Source: Lachnospiraceae bacterium GAM79 (lineage in GTDB: Bacteria > Bacillota > Clostridia > Lachnospirales > Lachnospiraceae). From it: a stretch of 64,000 nucleotides of DNA. Shown here in pieces: positions 44,301 to 50,984 of this stretch (positions are counted from its first letter, which is position 1; every line of letters begins with the position of its first letter). Under the pieces are notes generated by a model that saw nothing but the letters and a program-made list of their open reading frames with translations, ran no database searches and was not told where the DNA came from. The DNA lies in contig AP018536.1 in the NCBI GenBank assembly GCA_003584705.1, positions 310,001 to 374,000 on the forward strand, read 5' to 3'. The position numbers and the translations under genes are program-made.

Positions 44301-45004
44301 TGGCAGATGATGACCCCATCATGTCAGCATACAGCTACGCCCAGCGGCTGGGGGTACGGGAAGGCTTTGTTCCCGTGCTTATCCAAGCGGATGATGAAAC
44401 GCTGTTGGAGTGTCTGGTAATGAACGCCGATCCGGAGCATGATGCGGACTTCTATGAATTTGACCTCAAAACGGTAACGGAGTATCGGAAGAAGATGCTC
44501 TCCGCTCCCGTCAAAGATGGAAAGGCGGTTTTGGAGGAATTGACCGGCCAGCGCAAGGAAGAAGCCGAGGACGATGATCTGGACTGGGATGAGGAAGTCC
44601 TGGGCGAGATGGAGGGCGGAGAACCCAACGACCGCTTCGCAAACTATTGGAACGATGATACCGGAATGACATATCCGCTCATTCTGGCTAAAATTCCGGT
44701 AAAGAACCCCTGGGAGATCTTCGCCTACCTGCCCTTTGGAAATTGGAATGAGTGTCCCGACACACCGGGCCTGATGGCAGTGGCGAAATACTGGTTCGAG
44801 CAACATGGTGCCATCCCTGCCGCCATGAGCCACGATGAATTGGAGTTTGAACTTCCAACTCCAATCTCCAAGGAAAGAGCTATGGAGGTGGCTGTGGAGC
44901 AATATGGTTTCTGCCCAGATCTGGATCAGAATGAGGATGGAAGCATTGGCTCCTTGGCAGATGTCCTGTGGCAGTCCACCGTCTGGTATTTCTGGTGGGA
45001 TTGA
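38342..45004 (+). CDS. Giant multidomain polyimmunity protein (2220 aa)
   Basis: One frame of 2220 residues, very acidic. Modules by eye: DUF4259 (1-150, begins MGAWGIKALERDEGLDVLDI); an unnamed alpha+beta unit (165-330); DUF2185 (333-428, GYCYREKPDGGWDSGWRFTA); TPR block 1 (453-562); an unnamed unit (570-925); TPR block 2 (945-1105), similar to block 1; SUKH-1 (1118-1280, LGYKLPAAYIWLMKQHNGG); DUF4261-like (1305-1560); SUFU-like (1593-1783, LPINCDSWLGHGHTVENREP); an unnamed unit (1819-1959); DUF4253 (1967-2220, ending STVWYFWWD). Acidic linkers join them. All named modules are known as separate immunity families, so this is a chain of immunity domains. No membrane segment or enzyme motif. 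Gene preceded by AAAGAGAGGTGCCGAC. Confidence 0.85.
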   Translation: MGAWGIKALERDEGLDVLDILKNEYVPEHPVMDLGEMIELMKEEVMLGSDFSQIDFLFDNTAMALAELYFQWKDNGKLDYDHEEAIWDKVTGFTASKEALAFLLRQLTDIKNEVPDEDGIREIMDLWKNEDSGEIAPAWLEHLNQLIDRLDSEQEARQMYIKKYWGNFIGGSDDSLNLVALLEDQKKEEIPLSEIFSKIGLDKQNWDFRQTVEYLEFTHSDGVEMDFHFAIDVVTDLAAILLECSVSGSVNLQDLDEYNTPARRIRITATPEEHDAMNKSLADFVHAPLEYDISEMMGEDEITDMAYQVEMLRKELYEASGRNRNYHVKAEDVKHLLPDWEGADGCIATNRITVEGCKIGYCYREKPDGGWDSGWRFTAGDESEAYMDDPNNAGIYKLNTICNDDPDIIPLLNTSAPCAFARDENGVFQPEVLEPEEMEEPDMDILEQCQKWHEESKQHKIIDALEAIPAQERTPEMDSELARAYNNLADPYKPGGKEMLKKSIALLKPHEEYFAGDHYWNFRMGYSYFYLDQEGRALRYFEKALEARPDDEDTMQLIDGCRKGISLPQFSACFRERTENWWEAFAEMEAELRQMMDEDKDHTRGAELVAQMEDTLNLVFDEISFEIGVGGEKHELILTPEGDKVKLFELVYFQKHAPKEVLEHWNILVGRQPLQNIGLHTEDGWDISGDDVQIWLEEQGENSFAISAYCEKLLPMLREEEGRAWWMLTTLTDQVLGEIPHMRYIDSFDVLEEPKAEPSFLLSQLPDKLKEKGADLSTDPNAYLESYLGYKMEPNEDPDADWRLDTMVGSTCCVPLINGYLNADNDFMDDLHADGAVAGFFCYPLDTLREEEGSQKIFDFRDKLEEVFTTDEGSEVLTLTGGATGLYCGYVDFIAWDIREALNMAKEFFEGTDIPWAIFHTFRREAGSVPLKQQDDGTETENQDDELDETLMGMDYIPYTQQNAEAFFAQLEQWNDEDEYTRCIQALNAIPEDWRNYRTAYALARALENYAIIGDHDEGTLKSKGDKALLRAIEVLESVREEGQDKAEWNMRMAYGYQYLYGQEEKAIPYAQRWAELDPEDENAPAVIRECKAEIRKRQRSRKKAKFVPGDTPFEGFDLTNFWDDNWYALKEYVSDPPSDELIASVEEELGYKLPAAYIWLMKQHNGGIPVNTCYPCDEPTCWSDDHVAITGIFGIGREKSCSLCGELGSQFMIDEWEYPAIGVAICDCPSAGHDMIFLDYRACGPQGEPAVVHVDQENDYKITHLADSFEEFIRGLEHESLYDPDEDAEGLEDDADEEETDHKGSFAGSVLLSKAEWDKEQLIRDLREEWGIVDEEPDEGDEDVENSDDAVVMRVGGMMLIVTLFHGHIPDNEAEINAENNYMWPEAVEVAKAHKAHIMVAVLGEEEKLLERGKLFTKAMAVCCKQKYATGVYTSGVVFEPRFYEGLADMLKKDELPIFNWVWFGLYRSEGGLNGYTYGMDVFGKEEMEVLNTDAEPEELRDFLASLASYVLACDVTLQDGETIGFSADDKHTITRSPGISLPEEQMTLKIGYEPIKGDPEDDSCDHSDNDDKQDEEEFSNPEVYTEEEMEAVEGHIQQYFGKFENVFHEIVSPDIHVDICIVPPTEERDYYTLVTMGMGAHRMNVPEELAEYKLERAELAIALPADWKLDQESMKDEKWYWPIRLLKSLARLPINCDSWLGHGHTVENREPFADNTKLCTATLIGPQDTEDGSEVCTLPGGEEVNFYQVIPLYADELDYKLEHDVDDLLNKMRGISFVVNPTRQNAITRGTLSNDDFDGEMDDASYHIESIEEKELPIDPINAYNHMAIYLRWCMEHDLVGEDFLKEYSEVAKQVKADPANVDLREFIRDELDGCLFSVLFNQQGRAFAGYYYGEGDSPYYPADVDDNALRFFGPERYHSDEFQDEAYLFIPFDEDYYQAMAEVIEERFENWQEQDFDEDTLEPSEVAHAIMEYLDCECTYFPSMADDDPIMSAYSYAQRLGVREGFVPVLIQADDETLLECLVMNADPEHDADFYEFDLKTVTEYRKKMLSAPVKDGKAVLEELTGQRKEEAEDDDLDWDEEVLGEMEGGEPNDRFANYWNDDTGMTYPLILAKIPVKNPWEIFAYLPFGNWNECPDTPGLMAVAKYWFEQHGAIPAAMSHDELEFELPTPISKERAMEVAVEQYGFCPDLDQNEDGSIGSLADVLWQSTVWYFWWD

Positions 45005-45019
45005 TGGGAGGTGCGACCA

Positions 45020-45883
45020 ATGACAGAATATCAGAAAACCTATATCGAACTAAAAAAACAGTTTGTTGCGACCAATGAAGGTCCGGACAGTGTCCGTGCT
45101 CTATATACCTTCAAGGAAGAACTTGAGCAGAGTGAGGATCAGCAGGCTAAGGAAGTGCTGGTGGATGTGTATGACCTCCTGGACTTCAAGAAGGATGCCT
45201 ATGAACTGCTCTGCCAAATCGGTGATCGCTCCGATAAAAAGACCCTCAAGCGGCTGGGCGTCTTGAAGGACTACGCGGAGAACTGGGGCAATCACTACGC
45301 CATCCCCAAGCTCAAAACGCCGAAGGAAAAGCAGAAAGAGAAGGAGCGGCAGGCCCAGCTGGGCCTGCCCGCCTTCCGGTATCACCCGAACCCTCTGGCA
45401 ACCGGCGCGTTTGCGGAGTCCGCAGACGGCGTTGTCTGTGACTGCTGTGGCAAGACGACCCGTATTTTTTATACTGCGCCCTTTTTCTCCGTGGAGGACA
45501 TTGAACACCTGTGCCCAGCGTGTATCGCCAGCGGCGAGGCGGCCCGGAAATATGACGGCAGCTTTCAAGATGATTTCTCTCTGGACGATGGCGTGGACGA
45601 CCCGGAGAAGCTGGACGAGCTGATCCACCGCACCCCCGGCTATTCCGGCTGGCAGCAGGAATACTGGCGGACCCACTGCGGCGACTACTGCGCCTATCTG
45701 GGTCGTGTGGGCGCCAGAGAACTGCGGGCACTGGGCGTGCTGGTGGAGGTGCTGGACGATCCCATGTGGGACGAGGAGCAGAAAGATATGATCCGGGAAT
45801 CCGTCAATGGCGGGCATCTGCAATGCTATCTGTTCCAGTGCCTCCACTGTGGAAAGCACCTGGTCTGGATGGATTTTGATTGA
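45020..45883 (+). CDS. CbrC-family protein (UPF0167)
   Basis: 287 residues. From ~117: LGLPAFRYHPNPLATGAFAE, VVCDCCGKTTRIFYTAPFFS, LCPACIASGEAARKYDGSFQ, LIHRTPGYSGWQQEYWRTHC and a tail YLFQCLHCGKHLVWMDFD. This is the complete CbrC/UPF0167 pattern with three zinc-type Cys pairs. The E. coli member is linked to tolerance of colicin E2, a nuclease bacteriocin, which fits an immunity array. The first 110 residues are an extra helical part (LYTFKEELEQSEDQQAKEVL). ATG 45020 follows GGGAGG; GTG 45011 is less likely. Confidence 0.88.
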   Translation: MTEYQKTYIELKKQFVATNEGPDSVRALYTFKEELEQSEDQQAKEVLVDVYDLLDFKKDAYELLCQIGDRSDKKTLKRLGVLKDYAENWGNHYAIPKLKTPKEKQKEKERQAQLGLPAFRYHPNPLATGAFAESADGVVCDCCGKTTRIFYTAPFFSVEDIEHLCPACIASGEAARKYDGSFQDDFSLDDGVDDPEKLDELIHRTPGYSGWQQEYWRTHCGDYCAYLGRVGARELRALGVLVEVLDDPMWDEEQKDMIRESVNGGHLQCYLFQCLHCGKHLVWMDFD

Positions 45884-45892
45884 GGTGGCAAC

Positions 45893-46444
45893 ATGGAGAA
45901 GAAGGATTTTCCCAAGGGAACCAAGCCCCGTGAGATCTTCGTCTATACCTGTGAGCGGATCGCGGAGCCTTTGATCCCGCTGGGCTACAAATACCGCAAG
46001 AGCAAAAATGACATCTACAAAAAAGACGGCATCTTTGTGTTCTCCTTTTACTTTTCCCCCTCCATCCGCTTTGGCTCCACCACTTTTACTGCCTTCTTCG
46101 ATGTGAGTTCCCCGGTGATTGCCCAGTGGCGCAGTGAGCAGGAAGGGACGGAGGAAACCTATGATGGTATCGTGGGTACCTCCATCGCCCGGCTGACCCA
46201 CCGGTATGATGACTTCCCCCGCTATGAGGTATCTACTCTGCTGGAGCGGGAACGCTCTATCCAGGAAATTTCCGGGCAGATCCAGGACTATGCACTACCA
46301 TTCTTTGCCCGGTTTTCCAATCTGCCCAAGCTGCTGGACGATGTGGAACAGGAGGGGTTCTTCCCCCATCGGAAGGGGTTCGATGTCCCTAAGCGGAATC
46401 GGGAGTTCATCGAATGCTTCCGGGAGTATCTCCAAAAGCAGTAG
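45893..46444 (+). CDS. DUF4304-like array protein (183 aa)
   Basis: 183 residues. IAEPLIPLGYKYRKSKNDIY, KKDGIFVFSFYFSPSIRFGS and FTAFFDVSSPVIAQWRSEQE give the layout of DUF4304-like proteins: a helix ending in G-[F/Y]-K-x-x-x-x-x-[F/Y]-x-[R/K], then long strands. The remainder is helical. The name is tentative. It starts nine bases after the CbrC gene. A second protein of similar layout lies at 48872-49747. Confidence 0.6.
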   Translation: MEKKDFPKGTKPREIFVYTCERIAEPLIPLGYKYRKSKNDIYKKDGIFVFSFYFSPSIRFGSTTFTAFFDVSSPVIAQWRSEQEGTEETYDGIVGTSIARLTHRYDDFPRYEVSTLLERERSIQEISGQIQDYALPFFARFSNLPKLLDDVEQEGFFPHRKGFDVPKRNREFIECFREYLQKQ

Positions 46445-46470
46445 GAATCAGCAGAAAGGAAACAACACCT

Positions 46471-47007
46471 ATGTCAAACAGTAGAGTATCCACTTGGAGT
46501 GGAATCCGGAACAAATTGGAGAATGACTACCTGTGCCCGGCACTCCGGGGCCACATCCAGTATTTTGCCACCAGTTACAGCAAAAGCGCCGACCATGAGG
46601 GCCGGGCCGCCATTCGTGTGGACGGCGTGGAAGTGCTGCGGAGCAACTACTACACCTATTTTGAAAATGTGTGGACGAAATTTCATCACTTGCGCTCCAC
46701 CACGCTGAAAGATCACGACTCCGCAAAAGAGGCCATCAATCAGGCTCATGCCTATGCGCTGGAGCAGGGCACCTTTGACCAAAAGGTGTTCTATGAGGCG
46801 TTTGGGATCTTTGACAACCAGAGCATCGAGAAAAGCCTTGTCAGCGAGAATCCCCTTGTCCGTATCTTTGCCCTTCTGGATCGCAGGCTTGGCAAGCGCC
46901 GCCTGCTGGCTTTGGAGGACTCCATGGAGCAGGAACTGGACTGGGTGCGGGCTTTCTATGTGATCCGGTTGCAGGCCGAAGGGCTGATGGAAGCGAATAA
47001 CATTTAG
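46471..47007 (+). CDS. SF0329-family protein
   Basis: 178 residues. TWSGIRNKLENDYLCPALRG, HIQYFATSYSKSADHEGRAA and IRVDGVEVLRSNYYTYFENV are the hallmark of SF0329-family proteins (W-x-x-[I/L]-x-x-x-L-x-x-x-x-L-C-x-x-L-x-G-[R/H]-[I/V]-x-Y-x-x-T-x-Y), which have no known activity. The rest is helical. ATG 46471 follows AGAAAGGAAACAACACCT; the upstream extension overlaps the previous gene. Confidence 0.78.
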   Translation: MSNSRVSTWSGIRNKLENDYLCPALRGHIQYFATSYSKSADHEGRAAIRVDGVEVLRSNYYTYFENVWTKFHHLRSTTLKDHDSAKEAINQAHAYALEQGTFDQKVFYEAFGIFDNQSIEKSLVSENPLVRIFALLDRRLGKRRLLALEDSMEQELDWVRAFYVIRLQAEGLMEANNI

Positions 47008-47018
47008 GAGGAACCACC

Positions 47019-47378
47019 ATGTCACAGATCGCGTCCTTTTATCTGATAAAAAATAACCAGCGGCAGGAGTTGTCCGACGGTGACTGCTCCGGCGCGGTCT
47101 ATATGACCATCTGGGACTGGTGTGAGAGCGAACTGGATCTGGATGTCCGTTTTCCTGCTCCCCAGACGGAAGACACCCTGGACTGCGCTCTGCTGGAGGG
47201 AGAGCTGGCGTCTCAACTGCTGGCAGCTCTGCGGGAGCAGGACCTCCCGGAGCTGGCCGCTGAAATTGCCCCGGACTGGGATCTGCCCACCGAGGCGGTG
47301 CAAAGCGGGCTTAATACGCTGCGCTCCCATCTGGAACTGGTGCAGGGCGATGCTGCTCTGCTGTATGAAATGACATGA
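47019..47378 (+). CDS. Array protein of unknown family (119 aa)
   Basis: 119 residues. SFYLIKNNQRQELSDGDCSG then TIWDWCESELDLDVRFPAPQ and LLEGELASQLLAALREQDLP. Mixed fold, acidic. GGAGGAACCACC precedes the ATG. No family recognised. Confidence 0.55.
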   Translation: MSQIASFYLIKNNQRQELSDGDCSGAVYMTIWDWCESELDLDVRFPAPQTEDTLDCALLEGELASQLLAALREQDLPELAAEIAPDWDLPTEAVQSGLNTLRSHLELVQGDAALLYEMT

Positions 47379-47393
47379 GAACGGAGGGATACC

Positions 47394-48038
47394 ATGCTGG
47401 CAAAGCGGTTTGAACACATTTTACATGATTTGGGCATGGCTGGGCTGGAACACCCTCTGTTCTACCATGCACCGGTGGGCATTCGTTTTAAGATCGGCGG
47501 GGAGGAACCAATCTATCTGGATAGGCGTGCGGCGAAGCTGAAAACCAACCCTGCTTATGTTCAGGGGGCGCTGGACCGAGCCGCCGCGATCTATCGGGCA
47601 CTTCCGGCGGTGCCGGACCTTCTGCGGATCGACGGGTATCCCGATGAAGAACCCGCCGAATCCCTGCTGACCGTTATCCGGCAGCGAGTGGGACTCCCAG
47701 TTCCCGATGAGCAACTTCCAGCCACAGAGCTGGATGAAGATGGGGATACCCATGCACAAGTGCAGTTTTACTGGGATCTCAGCAAGATCAGCTTTCAACC
47801 AGAGCTGCTTCTTCGGGAAATCATTCTGGGGGACATCGGCGGCTGGAACGGCTTTGTGTCCAGCGTCTATCTGGCTGGGCCGGGGCCGTTCCTCTACCAC
47901 TTGTACGATGACCGTGGGCTGGATGTGCTGGGCGGCTCACAGAAGCTGCTATTGCCTCTCTATCATCAATTTCATGACTGGATTTTGGAATACGATCTGG
48001 AGAAGATTGACCAGATGTTCGCTCCAGCAAAAGAATGA
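47394..48038 (+). CDS. DUF3885 protein
   Basis: 214 residues. LEHPLFYHAPVGIRFKIGGE near the start, VQFYWDLSKISFQPELLLRE in the middle, and FLYHLYDDRGLDVLGGSQKL with HQFHDWILEYDLEKIDQMF at the end are the DUF3885 signature (L-Y-D-D-R-G-x-D-V, then W-I-L-x-Y-D-x-x-x-I-D-x-x-F). A family repeatedly found as candidate immunity proteins. GGAGGGATACC precedes the ATG. Confidence 0.85.
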   Translation: MLAKRFEHILHDLGMAGLEHPLFYHAPVGIRFKIGGEEPIYLDRRAAKLKTNPAYVQGALDRAAAIYRALPAVPDLLRIDGYPDEEPAESLLTVIRQRVGLPVPDEQLPATELDEDGDTHAQVQFYWDLSKISFQPELLLREIILGDIGGWNGFVSSVYLAGPGPFLYHLYDDRGLDVLGGSQKLLLPLYHQFHDWILEYDLEKIDQMFAPAKE

Positions 48039-48065
48039 CCGCATAACAGAAAAGGAGACATTGCT

Positions 48066-48845
48066 ATGGGACTTGACATCTATGCCGGGACGCTGACCCG
48101 GTACTATTCTCACAACTGGAAGACCGTCGTCCTGCAGTGGGCGGAGGAAAACGGATATACCTTCAACCGGATCACCCCGGATGGAGAACCCGCCGACAAC
48201 GAGGAGGAGCTGTCCCCGGCTGAGGTCCTGGCGGCGGTGGAGAACTGGCGGGATCAGATCTTGAGCGCCATTTCTCAACCGGGCCAGCCCCCCTACGCTC
48301 CCTGGATTGAAGATAATGAGAAGCCCTATTACACCGACAAGCCGGATTGGGATGCCTTCGGTGCTATGCTGCTGGTGGCCGCCTGCCATACATACGAGGA
48401 ACCGGTGCCGCCCACCGTGGAGAAGGACTGGGACTTCGGGGAGCATCCCCTGATTGCCCGCCTTGCATCGGACGAGGAGCGGGTGTGGTCTCTGCTTCGG
48501 GGCGCGACTTGGTGGCTTCCCCTCACCGACAGCTTTCTGTTCCAAGGCCCTCTGCCCACCGATGATCAGACGATGATCGCCACCTTGGGTGGTCTGCGGA
48601 AGGAGCTGGAAAAGCTGAACCAGCTGGCGTGGCAGGCCGATGAGGACACCATCCTTGGCTGGGCAGACACCGAGGGATACCCGGTAGACGGAACTGTAGA
48701 CGCAGATGGACAGTACAGCAAGGCAGACATTCCAGAGCACACCCGGTATGACACTCAGTCCCTGGCCAAGTTTGCCTTCTCCATGTTCTGGCGGGCCATG
48801 CGGTTTGCCGAGGAGCAGCAGGTGCCTATTCTGCTGGATTATTAA
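48066..48845 (+). CDS. Array protein of unknown family (259 aa)
   Basis: 259 residues. MGLDIYAGTLTRYYSHNWKT opens the protein, a start I associate with an uncharacterised gut Firmicute family. LRGATWWLPLTDSFLFQGPL near 150 and ATLGGLRKELEKLNQLAWQA near 178 follow. Soluble and rich in Trp. GAAAAGGAGACATTGCT precedes the ATG. No function can be inferred beyond its place. Confidence 0.6.
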   Translation: MGLDIYAGTLTRYYSHNWKTVVLQWAEENGYTFNRITPDGEPADNEEELSPAEVLAAVENWRDQILSAISQPGQPPYAPWIEDNEKPYYTDKPDWDAFGAMLLVAACHTYEEPVPPTVEKDWDFGEHPLIARLASDEERVWSLLRGATWWLPLTDSFLFQGPLPTDDQTMIATLGGLRKELEKLNQLAWQADEDTILGWADTEGYPVDGTVDADGQYSKADIPEHTRYDTQSLAKFAFSMFWRAMRFAEEQQVPILLDY

Positions 48846-48871
48846 AGAGGATTCGTCAGGAGGTGGAGACC

Positions 48872-49747
48872 GTGGAGCAAAAACGCCCGGCAGATATATT
48901 TCAGGAGCTTCTGGACTACCTGTGGAACGGCTTGGGCCTGGAGGAAAAGGGCTGGAAGCGGCTGAAAAAAGGCGACTTCAAAAAGAAAATGAAAAACGGG
49001 CTGACCTATCAGATATGGTTTGACCGGAGGCGCTACAACTACATAGACTACGAAATCGGCCATGGAAATGTGGAGGTGGGCTTCACCTGTATCATAAAGC
49101 AGGGAGATGACCGGCTCTACTCTTTCAAAATAGAACCGACAACAGGCGGTTCATTCTTTCGGATGCTGACAGAGGATCTGCGGCTGAACACCGGGCTGCT
49201 GGACACCTTTCTGCCCCTGATCAAAGCCCACTACCTTGACTTTATCGACCGCTTTGAGGCGGACCCAGCAGAGGCATTACATCCGGTCTGCGCCCCCTTT
49301 ATCCAGCCGGAGGATTACAGCTGGTGCATTCATGTGGATGAGCAGATGGTGGAACGGTACGGAACATCGGAGCAGCTGGCGGAGTACCGCCATCAGGCGG
49401 AATTGCGCGGAACGCCTGAACACAAGGCAAAGAACTGGATGGGTTCGATGTTGTTCCACCTCTCCCACGCCAATGATGTGGATCAAGCCTGGGCCTCAAG
49501 CCGCACCAGAGAAGAGCTGGACCAGGTGGTGGAACCCTTTGTGCAGGCCAAGCGGCAGACAGGACAGTGGACGCAGGAGGATGAGGCGGGCTATCAGCTC
49601 TACCAACAGGAAACAGATCCGAAGAAGCGCACCTTTCGGGTATGGTATCTCATCGCCAACCCCCGGAATCTGCCGAAAGAGTTTGTCCAGAAAGAGCTGG
49701 AGTTTCGGTGGAAGCTGTTCCCGGAGAAGAAGGAGGAAACCAAATGA
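48872..49747 (+). CDS. DUF4304-like array protein (291 aa)
   Basis: 291 residues, starting at GTG 48872 eight bases after AGGAGG (a GTG at 48863 overlaps the site itself). WNGLGLEEKGWKRLKKGDFK, KKMKNGLTYQIWFDRRRYNY and YEIGHGNVEVGFTCIIKQGD match the DUF4304-like layout of a helix, G-x-K, then strands. The second half is helical (WMGSMLFHLSHANDVDQAWA). It overlaps the next gene by four bases. Confidence 0.58.
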   Translation: MEQKRPADIFQELLDYLWNGLGLEEKGWKRLKKGDFKKKMKNGLTYQIWFDRRRYNYIDYEIGHGNVEVGFTCIIKQGDDRLYSFKIEPTTGGSFFRMLTEDLRLNTGLLDTFLPLIKAHYLDFIDRFEADPAEALHPVCAPFIQPEDYSWCIHVDEQMVERYGTSEQLAEYRHQAELRGTPEHKAKNWMGSMLFHLSHANDVDQAWASSRTREELDQVVEPFVQAKRQTGQWTQEDEAGYQLYQQETDPKKRTFRVWYLIANPRNLPKEFVQKELEFRWKLFPEKKEETK

Positions 49748-50622
49748 GCAATCAAGCTTTCCAGCAAAACCTGAACGACAAAAAAGGCCCCCAGCCCGGA
49801 GGTCCCTATCTCATTCAGATGCTGTTCAAAGAGCCGGCAGAAATGCCGGACAAAGAAAAAATGACTGCCGTAATGGAGAAGCACATCGGATCAGCAGAGT
49901 GCTTCTGTTATGATCAGAAAATGGCCGGCTTTGCCGCGCAGGACCATATTGCAGAGTTCAAGGACGGAAAATGCCCGGTGCAGCTGATGGTGATGAAATG
50001 CGACAAGTTCAAGGGCAAAGGCTTTGATGCCTTCCTGATGAGCCAGATGTGGGACTGCCAGGAGGACCGGGAGCGGATCTTCCGAGAGTGCCGGTATCAG
50101 GTCGTGGCCACCGATATGCTGGCAGCGGCGCTTCCGGCGCTGGAGCGTGCCAACCTGGATGTCGACTTTCTGGAGGCTCTGGCGGAGCTGTATCCTACTT
50201 GCGAGGCGTTCTATTTCCAAAACTGCGGCAAGCTCTTGCTGGCCGAAGATGTGCGTTCCCATCAGATCGAGGGCCCGGACCGGTTCATCCGCTTTGGCGT
50301 CAATGTCCGATTCTTCAATATCCAGGGCACCGAGGATATGCTCATCGACACGGTGGGCATGAGCACCCTGTTCCTGCCCGACCTCCAGTACCACTTCCAC
50401 GGCATGGACCCCAACTGGGTGGTAAACCACGCCTACAATGCGGCGTCCTACATTCTGGCGAATGACAACCCCATTGAGGATGGGGAAACCATAGACGGCG
50501 TGGCGGATGGCCAGATGTGCCGGGAGATTCAGTGGAAGTGCCAGTATGAGGACGCCCTGATCCAGCCGCCCAGAGGGGTGCTGGACATTAATATGGGAGA
50601 GTGTGCGTCTGGAATGCGTTAA
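49744..50622 (+). CDS. Stand-alone DUF4261 protein, last gene of the array
   Basis: 292 residues. GPYLIQMLFKEPAEMPDKEK and AAQDHIAEFKDGKCPVQLMV near the start, LAELYPTCEAFYFQNCGKLL in the middle and CQYEDALIQPPRGVLDINMG at the end are the DUF4261 pattern. The giant protein upstream appears to carry a related but divergent module at residues 1305-1560. ATG 49744 overlaps the previous stop; the longer open frame upstream belongs to a shadow of the previous gene. A bidirectional hairpin follows 14 bases after its stop. Confidence 0.82.
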   Translation: MSNQAFQQNLNDKKGPQPGGPYLIQMLFKEPAEMPDKEKMTAVMEKHIGSAECFCYDQKMAGFAAQDHIAEFKDGKCPVQLMVMKCDKFKGKGFDAFLMSQMWDCQEDRERIFRECRYQVVATDMLAAALPALERANLDVDFLEALAELYPTCEAFYFQNCGKLLLAEDVRSHQIEGPDRFIRFGVNVRFFNIQGTEDMLIDTVGMSTLFLPDLQYHFHGMDPNWVVNHAYNAASYILANDNPIEDGETIDGVADGQMCREIQWKCQYEDALIQPPRGVLDINMGECASGMR

Positions 50623-50636
50623 TATAAAATGATGCC

Positions 50637-50692
50637 ATATAAAAAAGATAGTTGACATTATATCGTAAAATGACAGCTACCTTTTTTATATA
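50637..50692 (+). terminator. Bidirectional terminator closing the immunity array
   Basis: ATATAAAAAAGATAG (50637-50651) and CTACCTTTTTTATAT (50678-50692) form a long near-perfect inverted repeat flanked by A-run and T-run, so it can end both the rightward array and the leftward regulatory operon. Confidence 0.8.
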
Positions 50693-50702
50693 AGGGTTTT
50701 GG

Positions 50703-50984
50703 TTAAGGTTTTCGTTCTACAAACCACCGGCCTATATAAGCTCCCGTTAAATTTGTACTGCGTTCAAAAAAGAGATGGCTTTGCTTTCCGTTTACCAAAA
50801 TTGTATAACAGTCGCCCTGACCTCCAGCTTTCCTTGCGACAGAGGGTTTCATATTCAAAATGCGGTCAATTGTATAAGGCGTTCCGTCTTCCCAGGTAAG
50901 TTCTTCTGGAAGCATTTTTCCGTCTGGAAGGAAGGCTGCTCTTACGTTTACATAAACCTTGCAGTCTGTCTGAACACCGCTCAT
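50703..50984 (-). CDS. Small conserved leftward ICE protein (93 aa)
   Basis: 93 residues. KVYVNVRAAFLPDGKMLPEE, TWEDGTPYTIDRILNMKPSV and CYTILVNGKQSHLFFERSTN give a small all-beta protein. On the minus strand AAGGAGGTAGAACTAT precedes the ATG, a very strong ribosome binding site, so the gene is real although it overlaps the end of the next leftward gene by 119 bases. It is the last gene of the leftward operon. No named family recognised. Confidence 0.68.
   Translation of the reverse strand: MSGVQTDCKVYVNVRAAFLPDGKMLPEELTWEDGTPYTIDRILNMKPSVARKAGGQGDCYTILVNGKQSHLFFERSTNLTGAYIGRWFVERKP

Noticed and set aside
17490..50622. Antiphage defence island
   Set aside because: No nuclease, helicase, retron, CBASS, TIR or restriction genes are recognisable; the families present are those of toxin immunity.
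17490..50622. Toxin genes paired with the immunity genes
   Set aside because: I looked for nuclease, deaminase, ADP-ribosyl transferase, RHS or LXG features and found none; the array seems to hold immunity functions only.
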